Source: Roseimaritima sediminicola
GTDB lineage: Bacteria; Planctomycetota; Planctomycetia; Pirellulales; Pirellulaceae
Reading direction: 5' to 3'
Assembly (NCBI RefSeq): GCF_009618275.1
Contig: NZ_WIAD01000006.1
Coordinates: 36,001 to 100,000 of the forward strand
Length of the DNA: 64,000 nucleotides
Shown here: positions 1 to 11,862 of the stretch, in pieces
Layout: each line of letters begins with the position of its first letter
Position numbering within the stretch: position 1 is the stretch's first letter
Made by a program: the position numbers and the translations under genes
Notes under the pieces: model-generated
Database searches by the model: none
Told to the model about the DNA's origin: nothing
Seen by the model: only the letters and a program-made list of their open reading frames with translations

Positions 1-2
1 AA

Positions 3-2339
<2,337 letters not shown>

Positions 2340-2401
2340 GCCATCCCCAGACTCGATAGCAACGCCACGCCCCTCTCTGCCTGTTACGGAGCGAAATTGT
2401 C

Positions 2402-3877
2402 ATGTTGTCCATCAAAGGTGCCGCCCTGGCACGCGACCTGTGCGACGCTCACCTGCGAGCGTCGCGACGAGACATCCTGCGGGTGGGCAGCTGTGGAATG
2501 CTGGGCTTGTCGCTGGGATCGCTGTTTCGTCTGCAGGCCCAAGCGTCCGAAGCCGGTTCGGCCGGCGGCGGTCCGGGATGGAACCGGGCTCGCAGCATCA
2601 TTCTGGTGTACTTGCAGGGCGGACCGAGTCACTTGGACCTGTGGGACCCCAAGGAGAATCTGCCGGACAATGTGAAAAGCGTGTTCTCGCCGATCAGTAC
2701 CAAACTGCCGGGCGTGAAATTCACCGAGAACCTGCCGCGTTTGGCTCAGATCAACGACCGCTTCACGATGATCCGCTCGATGGCCTACACGCCCAACGGT
2801 TTGTTCAACCATACCGCGGCGATCTACCAGATGATGACCGGGTACACGACCGACAAGGTCAGTCCCTCGGGCCAGCTAGAACCGCCCAGCCCCAAGGACT
2901 TTCCCAACTTTGGCAGCAATCTGATCCGCTTGCGCCCGGTCGACGAACCGATGCTGCCGTTTGTCATGTTGCCGCGTCCCTTGCAGGAATCCAATGTCGT
3001 GGGCAAAGGTGGCACGGCCGGATTCTTGGGCAAAGCCTTTGATCCCTACACGCTGTATCCCAGCGGCGACGACATGGACATGGAGAAAATGTCACGGATC
3101 AAGGTGGATGATTTGAAGCTGCGCCCCGAGGTGTTCAGCGTTCGTCTGCAGCGACGAGCGAGACTGCGCGACCTGCTGAACCAGCAGATGCCGGAGATCA
3201 ACCAGGCGGTCGAATCGTTCGAGCTGGACGAGTACTACGATCGCGCGTTGTCGTTGATCGTCTCGGGACGTGCTCGCGAGGCCTTCGATCTGGCGGCCGA
3301 ACCCGACGCGGTGCGCGATTCCTACGGTCGCAACACGTTCGGGCAGAGCTGTCTGCTGGCACGGCGACTGGTCGAAGCCGGCACACGCGTGGTGGAGGTC
3401 ATCTGGCCCAAGGTAGCCAACAGCGACAATCACTCCTGGGATCACCACGTCGATCTGAGCAAACGGATGAAGAACCAGTCGGCACCGATGCTCGACGACG
3501 GTTTGTCCGCGTTGATCGAAGACCTGGACGATCGCGGCATGCTGGACGAAACCCTGGTCGTGGCCGTGGGCGAGTTCGGACGCAGTCCCCAACGCGGCGT
3601 CAGCACCAGCGGCAATAATAATTCGGACGACGGACGCGATCACTGGCCCTACTGTTACACCGGCGTGATGGCCGGGGCGGGGATCCGGCGCGGTCTGGTG
3701 TATGGCAAGAGCGACAAGACGGCCAGTGCACCGCTGGAGGATCCGGTGCACCCGGGCGATCTGCTGGCGACCATCTATCACGCCTTTGGGATCAGTCCCG
3801 AAACCATGGTCTACAACCACCTGAATCAGCCGCGAGAAATCGTCAAAGGACACGCGATCACGGGCCTATTCGGCTAG
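2402..3877 (+). CDS. DUF1501 family protein, Tat-exported
   Basis: This 491-residue protein opens with a twin-arginine signal (SRRDILRVG followed by a Gly/Leu-rich hydrophobic stretch) and then the family block [16 protein letters not shown]. Towards the C-terminus it has the EFGRSP and [16 protein letters not shown] blocks typical of DUF1501, which has an alkaline phosphatase/sulfatase-like fold. Activity and substrate are unknown for the family; planctomycete genomes almost always encode it beside DUF1549/DUF1553 proteins, as here. ATG at 2402 is chosen because it places the RR motif near the N-terminus. A cofolded or co-exported pair with the upstream product is likely but inferred. Confidence 0.92.
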   Translation: MLSIKGAALARDLCDAHLRASRRDILRVGSCGMLGLSLGSLFRLQAQASEAGSAGGGPGWNRARSIILVYLQGGPSHLDLWDPKENLPDNVKSVFSPISTKLPGVKFTENLPRLAQINDRFTMIRSMAYTPNGLFNHTAAIYQMMTGYTTDKVSPSGQLEPPSPKDFPNFGSNLIRLRPVDEPMLPFVMLPRPLQESNVVGKGGTAGFLGKAFDPYTLYPSGDDMDMEKMSRIKVDDLKLRPEVFSVRLQRRARLRDLLNQQMPEINQAVESFELDEYYDRALSLIVSGRAREAFDLAAEPDAVRDSYGRNTFGQSCLLARRLVEAGTRVVEVIWPKVANSDNHSWDHHVDLSKRMKNQSAPMLDDGLSALIEDLDDRGMLDETLVVAVGEFGRSPQRGVSTSGNNNSDDGRDHWPYCYTGVMAGAGIRRGLVYGKSDKTASAPLEDPVHPGDLLATIYHAFGISPETMVYNHLNQPREIVKGHAITGLFG

Positions 3878-3936
3878 CTCACCTGTTCATCTCAACCCAA
3901 CGAGGGTGTCAGACAGAGCCCCGGCGACATTCGCGG

Positions 3937-4974
3937 TTAAGGAGCTCCCACGCTACCCTTCTCCTTCTCTTTCGTTCTCTCCGCGGACAGAAATCCCGCA
4001 AGATCCAAGCTTGCAAGTTCAGTAAGGGTAAATACTTCCCCCATCGGATTGTCCAAATGCTTCCAGGAAAATTCCACGTCTTCATATAGTTCGAAAGGCA
4101 CGATGTTGCCCGTCTTCTCGTCAGCCATTCTCTTTACAATCGTTTTGTGAATGCTGTGTGGCACAAACACGCCCGAAAACTCTTTCCACTCGAACAATGT
4201 CCGCTCTTTGGTCAACCTTTCTCCAGTGCTGGTTACGATCACCGACACCATTCGGCTCCGGGGAAGCATTGTGCTAGCATCAAAAATCCATTGGTAAGCG
4301 ACCGTATCGGAACCACTGTTTTCGACCTTTAAACTGACAGCAAAGTCTCCGTTAGCTAGAGGAGTCGCCGACAGGCCACGTCTACTGGCCGCGACGGTTT
4401 TCCAGAATCCATCGTTTCCAATGGGATCGGGAAAGCTTTCTAGGCCAATCGTCCGAAAGGATGGCCATCTGAACGTTCTCGACAGCCTTTCCCAAGGAAT
4501 GTCCTTTAGTTGTCGTATTCCACGGACATCTTTAACGTGCATGTCACCCTCAGGCGTCACCAGTAGGGACGCAATACGTTTGCTGGACTCCGCAAGTTCT
4601 TGATTGTTACTCCATCTCTCCAGTCGATGGGCCCACACTCCAAGCCGAGCTTGCGGATCGACGGCCGTTAAAATTCTGAAGTGCGAAACATAATCTCTTG
4701 CTTCTTGCGTGGGGCTTAGCGTGTAGGCTTCGAAGTTAACAGTGACATCGTAGCTCCGGATGGCTTGGTTATTCGCTAATAGAGCCTGTAGCAATGAAGC
4801 GCCTAGATTTGAGCGTGATCCACTGTCTTCTTCCGCCGCAGCAACGCTAAGGTCTTGTGCCCACAACCGTCCGCCGACAGTCGGAAAAAAATGACCAATG
4901 AGTAGGGCTGAAGTGGCAGCGATTACGTGATTTGGAAACCGGTTTGTCGTACCGCAAATCAAGCGTCGAAACAT
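3937..4974 (-). CDS. Secreted beta-rich protein, possibly LolA-like
   Basis: The frame stays open to 5058, but the ATG at 4974 gives a basic start (MFRRLICG) followed by a hydrophobic export segment, so I place the start there. The mature part alternates short beta-strand-like stretches (SYDVTVNFEAY, VAYQWIFDASTMLPRS, VFVPHSIHKTIVKR), reminiscent of LolA/outer-membrane lipoprotein-sorting-type proteins of planctomycetes, but no diagnostic motif was found. It is the last of three same-strand genes for exported proteins (DUF1573, Cys-rich, this one) with gaps of 62 and 92 bp, so probably one transcript. Base composition is clearly less GC-rich than flanking genes. Function unknown; LolA likeness is a weak guess. 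Confidence 0.7.
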   Translation of the reverse strand: MFRRLICGTTNRFPNHVIAATSALLIGHFFPTVGGRLWAQDLSVAAAEEDSGSRSNLGASLLQALLANNQAIRSYDVTVNFEAYTLSPTQEARDYVSHFRILTAVDPQARLGVWAHRLERWSNNQELAESSKRIASLLVTPEGDMHVKDVRGIRQLKDIPWERLSRTFRWPSFRTIGLESFPDPIGNDGFWKTVAASRRGLSATPLANGDFAVSLKVENSGSDTVAYQWIFDASTMLPRSRMVSVIVTSTGERLTKERTLFEWKEFSGVFVPHSIHKTIVKRMADEKTGNIVPFELYEDVEFSWKHLDNPMGEVFTLTELASLDLAGFLSAERTKEKEKGSVGAP

Positions 4975-5066
4975 ACGTACGCCCCACGATGGTTGGACAG
5001 CATCGACTGCTGTGGAATGAGACTTTGGACGGTAGTTAGTCGGTCCGGTGGCCCCCAATTCACTAT

Positions 5067-5411
5067 TCAGAAAGAATAGTAGCAGACCCCAGTGCCAACC
5101 TCGTCGTATCGTTTCGCTGCATCCCTTGAGTCTGGGTCAAGAAAGATGTCCGACGCACCATTTTGGCATCGATTCACTCCAGGATAGACGGCACAGCCGC
5201 TGTCGCAATCACGCTGGATTAGGCAATAGACGGACGACTCAGGGGGTGCTCGCGTTGTTCCCTCGTATGGGCCCCCGTTGCTGTCGCCGAGATTGACGCT
5301 GTATGGAGTCGCCTCTTGCTCGATGTCCCAGCATTGCTGAGCCTTGACGTCGCAGGACAGGACGAACGTGATCACAGTAAAAGCCATGACACCTAACGAA
5401 AGTCTTCGCAT
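5067..5411 (-). CDS. Small secreted cysteine-rich protein
   Basis: The product has 114 residues with a clear signal peptide (MRRLSLGVMAFTVITFVLS, cleavage probably after VKA). The mature part of roughly 90 residues has six cysteines after the signal (QQC, VYC, RDC, SGC, NRC, GVC), enough for three disulfides, and is otherwise acidic/polar. I do not recognise the family. A GGAG-like site precedes the ATG. It lies between the DUF1573 gene and the possibly LolA-like gene, and the three are likely co-transcribed. A disulfide-stabilised extracellular role is inference from composition only. Confidence 0.7.
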   Translation of the reverse strand: MRRLSLGVMAFTVITFVLSCDVKAQQCWDIEQEATPYSVNLGDSNGGPYEGTTRAPPESSVYCLIQRDCDSGCAVYPGVNRCQNGASDIFLDPDSRDAAKRYDEVGTGVCYYSF

Positions 5412-5473
5412 TACTCGATCTCCATGTAGTTAAAGACAACATCTGCACGTTCCAACGTTGACGGGTCTCGGAA

Positions 5474-6601
5474 TCACTGCTCACCGATCCAGTTTAGGTC
5501 GCTATCGCTGATCAGTATTCTTGATCGCGGGGCCCCACGCTCGTCTCCCCAGACGATGTCCCATTTTATCGATTTTTTGTTTTCATCATCGAAACTCTTT
5601 TCGTGATCCTCTGGGATTTCCAGTTTAACTCGAGCAAGCGTGCCGCCCGCTTGCGTCACGTCGACTTTTAATGGCAGGCCAGAAATTTGGGCCTGAATAA
5701 AAGCCGGAGATGTGTTTGGTGTGCTTTCTTTTTTGTTGTCTTCGAACTTCGTGACCACAGCATTGCCTGCCAGCTTTCCGTTTTTTTCTCGGATGAAACG
5801 AATCGTGGACGGAAATACGCTGATTGCAGGTCGACGTGCTATGACGCCTCGGATGATGGTCGATTTTCCGCTTGATTCGTCCTCCAGCGTGCAGGATACA
5901 TTCAGTGGTTCGTCTCCGAACTCGTTGGGGGTCAGGCGAAGCATTGCCTCGCCGCCAGTATCGGATGTTCGTCGCAGCAGAGTCTTGATCCCGATGTGTG
6001 AAGGTTCCACTCTTAAAGTCAGTTTTTCGGTGGCAATTGGGCGGGTCGCGGTAAAAGCTAGCGTCTTGGTAATATTTGATGTGTTGCGATTGGAGCTGCG
6101 GGCTGACTCACCAGCAATTTCCACCAAGAAATCTGGCTCCTGAAACGCAAGAAATCCCGCCATTTCCGAAACCACTTCAATCTCAACGTAAGCCTGGCTG
6201 GGCCCTTCGCCTTCGAAGAATAACTTTTGCCTCCAAACTGGCTGGGCCCCCTGGGCTTGGATATTTACGGAAAGCAATGCGTCTACGGACCTGCCGGGAG
6301 GAATCTCAACGGCTGAGACTTCAACCCGAACGCAACCACAAGTGGCGTTTGGTTTTCCAAGTTTTAATTCGCGGTTGTTTTCGGAATTGATTAATCGGAA
6401 CGCGACGTTCTTGCTCGCTCCATCGGTTTGGGGAGGAATGTGCAGGCGACCGAAAAACTCCATCGGCCGGCGTTCGACTAGAACGACTTCTCCTGCGTTC
6501 ACGACGTCTTCGGCCCAAGTGACAGACCCCCTAAGAAAGATGAAGGGAGGAAGTAGAAATGCCAGAATGGTGGCCGAAACGACAAGATTCCTGGATGCCA
6601 C
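5474..6601 (-). CDS. DUF1573 domain protein, exported
   Basis: The N-terminal third has the DUF1573 signature: a FRLINSENNRELKLGKP-like strand pair, then NATCGCVRVEVS and a PPGRSVDALLSVN stretch. DUF1573 is an Ig/ASPM-SPD2-Hydin-like fold found in exported or periplasmic proteins of Bacteroidetes and planctomycetes. A second beta-rich half lacks a recognisable family. The frame is open to an ATG at 6643, but GTG at 6601 has an excellent ribosome site (GGGAGG at about 6607-6613, short spacing) and gives a clean signal peptide (ASRNLVVSATILAFLLPP), so I prefer it. It heads a three-gene minus-strand unit of exported proteins in lower-GC DNA. Role unknown. Confidence 0.82.
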   Translation of the reverse strand: MASRNLVVSATILAFLLPPFIFLRGSVTWAEDVVNAGEVVLVERRPMEFFGRLHIPPQTDGASKNVAFRLINSENNRELKLGKPNATCGCVRVEVSAVEIPPGRSVDALLSVNIQAQGAQPVWRQKLFFEGEGPSQAYVEIEVVSEMAGFLAFQEPDFLVEIAGESARSSNRNTSNITKTLAFTATRPIATEKLTLRVEPSHIGIKTLLRRTSDTGGEAMLRLTPNEFGDEPLNVSCTLEDESSGKSTIIRGVIARRPAISVFPSTIRFIREKNGKLAGNAVVTKFEDNKKESTPNTSPAFIQAQISGLPLKVDVTQAGGTLARVKLEIPEDHEKSFDDENKKSIKWDIVWGDERGAPRSRILISDSDLNWIGEQ

Positions 6602-6720
6602 GATGATCCTCCCTTTCGAATCATTGCTCCGAGCAATATGCATTATCGGTCGGCAATGTTACTGTGAAATTGGTGGGTCGATTACATGACCAAAACCAAC
6701 GGAGTGTACCGGAAGAGAAA

Positions 6721-6729
6721 GGGGGGGGG
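6721..6729. repeat. Run of nine G (mononucleotide tract)
   Basis: Nine consecutive G (C on the minus strand) lie about 120 bp upstream of the chosen DUF1573 start and 35 bp past the stop of the next minus-strand gene. Such tracts can slip during replication; being upstream of a gene rather than inside it, any effect would be on promoter spacing. Nothing shows that it is functional. Confidence 0.6.
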
Positions 6730-6763
6730 CAAGAAAAAAGTTGGTTTATTTTTTGCGCAGGAT

Positions 6764-8266
6764 TTACCGCGACTCTAGAGCATCCACCGCTGCGGCCAGC
6801 GCCGGGTCGTCCAGGTCTAGGCGATACAGGATCTGGTTGTAGTTGTAACGCGGTGTGGGAATCGCGTGATCGGTGAACTCGGCCGTGTACGTTCCCTCGA
6901 ACAGCAAAATGGGACTGTCTTGCCGAGCCAGTTCGCTGTGGATTCGCGGGTTGTAGAAGGTGTAGTTGTCGTGCGAAAGGATTTCCACGGCCGGCCCCCA
7001 AGGTCCGGTGGGCTGGTCGGCTTCGGCGTACCACAGCGTGCCGAAGGCCGACGGGCTGCCGAATTTTTCCATGAAGACGGTGACCCAACGTTTCCGGTAC
7101 GCGTTCCAGGCAATGGATCCCGAGTGGGGGACGATGCGGCGATCTTCTCCGGCCGCTGGCAGGGATGCCTGCGGTTTCAACGCCTGCCACTGGTCGAGCT
7201 CTTTCCAGGCTTGGAATTGATCCGGGACGCGGGCGTGCGGCAGCGGGTTGCCGACGAGAATCCACCGCTGGCCTTCGGGATCGGTCCACCGTACCGGATG
7301 GCCTTCTCGTAGCGCCGCAGGCAGCGGCTCGTCGTCCTCTCGCCGCCACAGTGTTTGCAGGTGTTCGAAACGCTGCTCGGACTCGTTCCAAACGCACTGT
7401 CCGGCTTCGTAAACCTCCAGGTGTCCAGCGATCTTGCGGTAGCAGGCTACCAGCTTTTCGTCGCCGTCGCGGGTGGACAACGCGACGACGCCGGTCAACC
7501 ACGTGGGGCCGTCGCCCGGCATGTCGGCCACACCGCGCGGGCGACCTGCGGCGTCGAGGAAGTGGTCGAAACGCGGACGCAGCGGCGGTTCGTCGGTAGC
7601 AAACGGTTCGAGTGTGGTCGTCGCCGCGGTCATGTCGAACACGCCCAGCGGGTACCGGGCCAACGTCGTATCGCCCCACAGCCAGAACAGCCGGTTCCGA
7701 AACACCGCGTTTTGGACGCTGTCACAGCCAACCAGCGGGGCATCGCGCCACTCGGTCTGCTCACCCAGTTTCTGGCTCTCAGCAAATAGGCCGCTGCCGG
7801 TCAGTCGGCCCACGCGTTTGGCGATGCTCGTCCGCTGAACTTCTAGGGTATGCGACTCGCCGGCTCGAGGAGTCAAACGCACGCCGCGAAACCCAAACCC
7901 GTCGGCCGGTACCTCGTAGCCGTGACTGGAAACAGAAAACCACACGGGCTGGTTCAGCAGCGAGGGATCGTCCACGGCGATCACGCCCGCGTTGTCGCTG
8001 ACAAAGCGAACGCTCGAAGTGGTTTTTAATTCCACCAGTGGCACCGGCCAACCGTTTTCCGCATCGACGATCTCCACGCGGTACGCCGTAAAGGCCTCCG
8101 ATGGCGGCGATGCCTGAGGCGTTGATGGCGGTGCCTGACTCGAAGCGACGCCAGCCGTTAAAATCACGGTGCAACCGATCGCGATCCGCAGCCACCAGCC
8201 GTAGCGCCGGAGGCCGGTGGCGCTGCTGGCCGAGAAGCCGCAGCCACGGCGCTGGAGATTGCTCAT
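6764..8266 (-). CDS. Secreted DUF4185/five-bladed propeller-like protein
   Basis: The 500-residue protein has an N-terminal membrane/export segment (about residues 25-45: WWLRIAIGCTVILTAGVASSQ), then an Ig/CNA-B-like N-domain (about 58-140: YRVEIVDAENGWPVPLVELKT). A propeller-like part follows with phrases common in five-bladed beta-propeller glycosidase-like and DUF4185 proteins: FRNRLFWLWGDT, SGSIAWNAYRKRWVTVFME, GTLWYAEADQPTGPWGPA, YNPRIHSELA. These match proteins that compare an item against a surface glycan or monitor extracellular sugar, but catalytic residues cannot be assigned. The ATG at 8266 is preceded by GGAAAGGAAG. The gene is divergent from the HIT gene with only 34 bp between starts. 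Confidence 0.75.
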   Translation of the reverse strand: MSNLQRRGCGFSASSATGLRRYGWWLRIAIGCTVILTAGVASSQAPPSTPQASPPSEAFTAYRVEIVDAENGWPVPLVELKTTSSVRFVSDNAGVIAVDDPSLLNQPVWFSVSSHGYEVPADGFGFRGVRLTPRAGESHTLEVQRTSIAKRVGRLTGSGLFAESQKLGEQTEWRDAPLVGCDSVQNAVFRNRLFWLWGDTTLARYPLGVFDMTAATTTLEPFATDEPPLRPRFDHFLDAAGRPRGVADMPGDGPTWLTGVVALSTRDGDEKLVACYRKIAGHLEVYEAGQCVWNESEQRFEHLQTLWRREDDEPLPAALREGHPVRWTDPEGQRWILVGNPLPHARVPDQFQAWKELDQWQALKPQASLPAAGEDRRIVPHSGSIAWNAYRKRWVTVFMEKFGSPSAFGTLWYAEADQPTGPWGPAVEILSHDNYTFYNPRIHSELARQDSPILLFEGTYTAEFTDHAIPTPRYNYNQILYRLDLDDPALAAAVDALESR

Positions 8267-8300
8267 TCCGCTTCCTTTCCATCAACCACGATTGCAGCCG

Positions 8301-8642
8301 ATGTCCGAAACCATTTTCAGTAAGATCATCCGCCGTGAGGTGCCCGCCGAGATCGTTTACGAGGACGACCAGTGTCTAGCGTTCCGCGACATCGATCCCC
8401 AGGCGCCCACGCACGTGCTGATTATACCCAAGGAGCCGATCCGCTCGCTGTCGGAGCTGGAAGAGGAGCACCAGGCGTTGGCTGGCCATCTGTTGCTGAC
8501 GGCCGCCAAAGTGGCTGCGGACCTGGGGCTGGACAGCGGTTATCGATTGGTCACCAATTGCGGCAAGGAGGGCGGCCAAGCCGTCGATCACCTGCATTTC
8601 CATCTGCTGGGCGGCCGTGCGATGCAGTGGCCGCCGGGGTAG
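8301..8642 (+). CDS. HIT family hydrolase (HINT/protein kinase C inhibitor-like)
   Basis: This 113-residue protein is a full-length HINT-type member of the histidine triad superfamily, which hydrolyses purine nucleoside phosphoramidates and related AMP conjugates in the cytoplasm. It carries the typical N-terminal FSKIIRREVPAEIVYEDD, the APTHVLIIPK strand, and the triad HLHFHLLGG near the C-terminus. The ATG at 8301 matches the family N-terminus; the frame is open further upstream but would overlap the divergent gene. It is a single gene, followed by a repeat-rich intergenic region. Confidence 0.95.
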   Translation: MSETIFSKIIRREVPAEIVYEDDQCLAFRDIDPQAPTHVLIIPKEPIRSLSELEEEHQALAGHLLLTAAKVAADLGLDSGYRLVTNCGKEGGQAVDHLHFHLLGGRAMQWPPG

Positions 8643-8671
8643 AGCAGCAAACGCCGAACAGAATGTTTAAC

Positions 8672-8739
8672 CACTAATCTCCGCTAATCGAACACGAATC
8701 AGAATTCTCTGCTGAAACCCGCTGAGATTAGTGTTCGAT
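8672..8739. repeat. Imperfect palindrome (CACTAATCTC type)
   Basis: CACTAATCTC at 8672-8681 is repeated inverted as GAGATTAGTG at 8724-8733, and ATCGAACAC at 8687-8695 is repeated inverted at 8731-8739. The arms overlap, so alternative hairpins are possible. It lies 30 bp after the HIT stop codon and may act as a transcript end or be a degenerate mobile palindrome. It is the first of three repeat structures packed into 8643-9299, which otherwise holds no gene. Confidence 0.6.
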
Positions 8740-8749
8740 CAGTGCTGAT

Positions 8750-8845
8750 TAAGCACGTCGGCATGAATTTTTCGGTGAAACCCCGCGACAACACCCTCCC
8801 GCGCAGCGGGAGGGTAAAGCCGAATGAAATGTTGCGACGTGCTTA
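8750..8845. repeat. TAAGCACGTCG palindromic element, copy 1 (96 bp)
   Basis: A 96-bp element is bounded by perfect 11-bp terminal inverted repeats TAAGCACGTCG / CGACGTGCTTA. Its centre has a hairpin formed by CCCTCCCGC and GCGGGAGGG around a short loop. Nearly identical copies are at 23235-23330 and 54008-54179. It encodes nothing and lies in a convergent gap. Size and ends resemble a MITE/REP-type non-autonomous element; no matching transposase is in the window. Confidence 0.85.
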
Positions 8846-8920
8846 GTGGTCCCAGCACGACGATTCGCTCGAGTCCAGCTCCGCCAAAAGAGTCAGCGAA
8901 TCTCAAATCTCAAATCTCCT

Positions 8921-9242
8921 GACTCTAACGGAATCTATGTATGAGAAGAATCGCTTTCTCCCCTCTCCCCCGAAGCCTGGCGAGCCTAAGCGAGTCAGGC
9001 TTCGGGGGAGAGGGGTTGGGGGTGAGGGGGAATGCAGCGCAGCAGCACCATGGCCGTACCTCGATGCGGTGCGGGACTCGGAAAGGCGTACGCAAACAGT
9101 CATTGCGTTGCACCCGAGCCCCCTCACCCCCGACCCCTCTCCCACCACTGCTTCACTCGCTGACGCTCGCGGCGCAGCGGGGGAGAGGGGAGAAAACATT
9201 GCCTTGTACCGCTCTGAGCCATACATAGAATCCGTTAGAGTC
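8921..9242. repeat. Long inverted-repeat element (~322 bp)
   Basis: The ends GACTCTAACGGAATCTATGT (from 8921) and its inverted copy (to 9242) match over 23 bp with one mismatch. Inside are further inverted arms rich in CCCCTCTCCCCC / GGGGGAGAGGGG (about 8957-9020 and 9118-9190). Both flanks carry short direct repeats AATCTCAAATCTC-like (8897-8919 and 9245-9280), preceded in each case by GAGTCAGC. It has no credible coding frame. It looks like a MITE-like or composite palindromic element. Confidence 0.75.
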
Positions 9243-9299
9243 AGCAAATCTCAGATCTCAAATCTCAGATCTCAAATTTAAAAACCTTCTCCGGCTCGT

Positions 9300-10043
9300 T
9301 TATTTCAGCGCGATGGCTTGCTGCAGGGGACGGAGGATATTGGTGACCAGGTACCCGTCGGCGATCTCGCGACACAAGCCCGCCAGACGTTCGAACTCGG
9401 CGGCGTAGTTCTCGTCCGACGACAAAGAATCGAATCGCCGCACCGTCAGGTAGACGCTCAACTGGTCGTCGGGGAACTCCTGCGTCCGCACGTGGTAGGC
9501 CGTCGTGCGAGTCTCGAAACCGATGCGGCACTGTGTTCGGCAATCGTCGTCCAGCGCGAACTGCAACGACGGTTCGTTGCACAGCACGCGGCTGTTGGGA
9601 ATTTCCAGCATCTTCTCGAAACCGGGAATCACTCCCAGAGCTTCGGTCATCACGGCGTTTTGGTCGCCGCGAAAATTAAAGTCAAAGCCCATCATCACGC
9701 TGAGCGATTCGCAGTCCAGCGGGCTGATCGACAGCGTGTAGGGAACCAGTTCCAGGACGCTGCGGTGCAGCTCCAGAGCGGCGTCGAAGTTGGCTGGGTT
9801 GACCGCCCCGCTGTTCACCCGACGCTGCTCGATCGAAGTCCACCGGTACGCCCCGTGCTCCTTCTCCTCTTCCAACACGAACTCGTTCGCTTCGCGAGAA
9901 TAAAAGTTCTGCATGTTCGCAAACCGCCGCTTGAGCTGTTCGAAGTGATGCAGAACCGTCTCGCGATTCTGGGGCAGATCCATCTCGGTGCCCAGGTTCA
10001 TGTTCAAATAAAAATCGTCGCTAAAGGCGCCGTAGCCTTCCAT
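9300..10043 (-). CDS. Conserved hypothetical protein
   Basis: A 247-residue protein without signal peptide or membrane segment. The composition is balanced and codon use matches neighbours. Visible blocks are an N-terminal helix pair ([38 protein letters not shown], split by eye) and a mixed alpha/beta core with [16 protein letters not shown] and [12 protein letters not shown]. The style resembles cytoplasmic planctomycete-specific proteins of unknown function; I recognise no domain. It is convergent with the HIT gene across the repeat island and divergent from the alkyltransferase gene (170-bp gap). Confidence 0.8.
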   Translation of the reverse strand: MEGYGAFSDDFYLNMNLGTEMDLPQNRETVLHHFEQLKRRFANMQNFYSREANEFVLEEEKEHGAYRWTSIEQRRVNSGAVNPANFDAALELHRSVLELVPYTLSISPLDCESLSVMMGFDFNFRGDQNAVMTEALGVIPGFEKMLEIPNSRVLCNEPSLQFALDDDCRTQCRIGFETRTTAYHVRTQEFPDDQLSVYLTVRRFDSLSSDENYAAEFERLAGLCREIADGYLVTNILRPLQQAIALK

Positions 10044-10213
10044 TCACAATCTCCGGATGGATACCCTGTAGGTGGTGGTCCGCATGCCGTGGCGTCCCCG
10101 GATTCAGTATAAGTCGGAGGCGCTTGGGCGGCCAACCAGCCGGATGGATTGTACGGCTCCATCAGGGGGTGCGGTCGCCCGGTCCCGTTTGTTCTAGCCC
10201 CCGATCGATCCAC

Positions 10214-10825
10214 ATGCCAAGCGTCCAGCCTCCGATTGTTGACCAAAGCGTTCACACCAGCCCGCTCGGTCCGCTGTACTCGGTCTGGACGCCCGACGGC
10301 CTTTGGCAATTGAACTGGCAGCCACGGGAGGAAGCCCAAGGGGCGGCAGACCGCCCCGGGACCGACGAAGCCAAGCGGCTGGACGAGGCCTTGCAGTCCT
10401 ACTTCACCGATGGCGATAGCGGTCCGCTGGATGCCATCGTGATCGATCCCGCCGGCTGGACACCTTTTCTGGCTTCGGTCTACGCCGCCTGCCGAGCCAT
10501 ACCCTGCGGCCAGACCGTCACCTACGGTGAATTGGCTGCGGCGGCGGGACGAGCCAAAGCGATGCGGGCCGTCGGCAGCGCGATGGCCCGCAACCGCGTG
10601 CCCGTGATCATCCCCTGCCACCGCGTGGTCAGCCGGTCGGGGCTGCGCGGCTATAGCGCTCCCGGCGGTCTGGACACCAAGCAGTGGCTGCTGGCGCTGG
10701 AGCGGGACGGTTACCGCGAACGCGTCGCGGCGGCTTCGGCCACGCGGATCGGTTCGGCCGCGGCCAGCACGTCGACGTCCAGTCCGGTGCCGCACACCCG
10801 CCGCAGAACGATGTCGCCGCGGTGA
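10214..10825 (+). CDS. ogt: Methylated-DNA--protein-cysteine S-methyltransferase
   Basis: The product repairs O6-alkylguanine by suicidal transfer of the alkyl group to its own cysteine. The acceptor Cys135 sits in the diagnostic IPCHRVV, preceded by the DNA-binding helix region [27 protein letters not shown] and followed by [21 protein letters not shown]. The ATG at 10214 gives a 203-residue protein. The last 38 or so residues ([17 protein letters not shown] onward) are low-complexity and not part of the family; they arise because the gene runs 115 bp into the convergent neighbour at 10711. The symbol is given for family, since ogt and ada-type paralogues cannot be separated here. Confidence 0.93.
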   Translation: MPSVQPPIVDQSVHTSPLGPLYSVWTPDGLWQLNWQPREEAQGAADRPGTDEAKRLDEALQSYFTDGDSGPLDAIVIDPAGWTPFLASVYAACRAIPCGQTVTYGELAAAAGRAKAMRAVGSAMARNRVPVIIPCHRVVSRSGLRGYSAPGGLDTKQWLLALERDGYRERVAAASATRIGSAAASTSTSSPVPHTRRRTMSPR

Positions 10826-11862
10826 CGCTTCTCGTGCGACCAGTCGGCGGCGACCAGGTTCCAGTACTCGGGGTCGGTGGCCAGCCAATGCACAAGACTC
10901 TGCGGCGTATCGGCTCGGCGCGGCTGCAGCGTCCAGCGAACGCGGCGGATGCGGCTGCGCTGTTCGGAATCCCACAGCGTCTCGTCCAGGCGGTCCAGGT
11001 GCCGGAGCACGGGTAGGCCCCAAGCGAGCAGCTCTCGCTCGGCCGCCACACGGATCCGTCGCTGCGGGGCGGCCAACCGCTCGACACACGCTTCGACTTC
11101 GCCGAGCGTCGGCAGCGGTTCCCGGTCGGCGGTCGCTAACAGTTGCCGCTGCGCCGCTCGATTCAATTCGCTGACCGTCGGTGTGCTGAGCAAGTACGGC
11201 AGCAGTTCGCCGAGATGGCCGGCGAAGAGCCGCGGGTGGCTGCTCTGCAGATGAAGCAGACTGGGCGTGGACAGCGAGGCCGGGGCCGCCGCTGGCGGGG
11301 CCGTCGAGAACGAAGACCGAGCCGTCGAGAACGAAGACCGGGGCGTCAGGAACGAGGGCGTTAGCAGCGAGGGCGGGTCATCGATTGTTGCCGACGACGC
11401 CATCGATTCCACTCGGATCCGCAGCGGGCCTTCCGGTGGTTGCTCGAGCGTCAGCCGCTGGCGCAGATCCTTTCGTTCCGAGACGATCCGCACCTGCAGG
11501 ATGTCGACGACATCGACGACGGCGTGCTGGCGGTCGCTATGGAAGGTGTAGTGCAGCGACGCGATCCCCGACTGGCTGCTGACGGTCAGGGTTTCGGTCA
11601 ACGGGTACGGCTGGGACCGAGTGGCTTCCTTGGTCCCTTTGCGGTGCCGCGCCGGATCCAGCTGCAGGCGTCCGAGGATCAGGCGAAAGCGAGCCAGTCC
11701 GGACTGTTGAAGCAAACCCTCGGGCGTGTGGGTCGCAGGCACGCCGGCCGCCGTCGCGCGGGTCTCGGGCGGGGGCTCCGCTGCGACCGGGTTAAGACCG
11801 ACACCAACACCTGCAATAATGGCGACGCGGAGCAAGACGCTCAGCCGCGGTCGTCGAATCAT
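10711..11862 (-). CDS. Secreted protein of unknown function
   Basis: ATG at 11862 is chosen over upstream starts because GGGAGGGAAGG lies directly before it and the product starts with a signal peptide ([22 protein letters not shown]). The mature part (about 355 residues) has a beta-rich first half ([34 protein letters not shown]), a Ser/Thr/Pro linker with duplicated SFSTA/FLTP units (about residues 165-205), and a helical second half ([35 protein letters not shown]) that may be HEAT-like. No family recognised. The 3' end overlaps the alkyltransferase gene tail-to-tail by 115 bp; codon structure does not show which reading is real in the overlap. Confidence 0.75.
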   Translation of the reverse strand: MIRRPRLSVLLRVAIIAGVGVGLNPVAAEPPPETRATAAGVPATHTPEGLLQQSGLARFRLILGRLQLDPARHRKGTKEATRSQPYPLTETLTVSSQSGIASLHYTFHSDRQHAVVDVVDILQVRIVSERKDLRQRLTLEQPPEGPLRIRVESMASSATIDDPPSLLTPSFLTPRSSFSTARSSFSTAPPAAAPASLSTPSLLHLQSSHPRLFAGHLGELLPYLLSTPTVSELNRAAQRQLLATADREPLPTLGEVEACVERLAAPQRRIRVAAERELLAWGLPVLRHLDRLDETLWDSEQRSRIRRVRWTLQPRRADTPQSLVHWLATDPEYWNLVAADWSHEKRHRGDIVLRRVCGTGLDVDVLAAAEPIRVAEAAATRSR

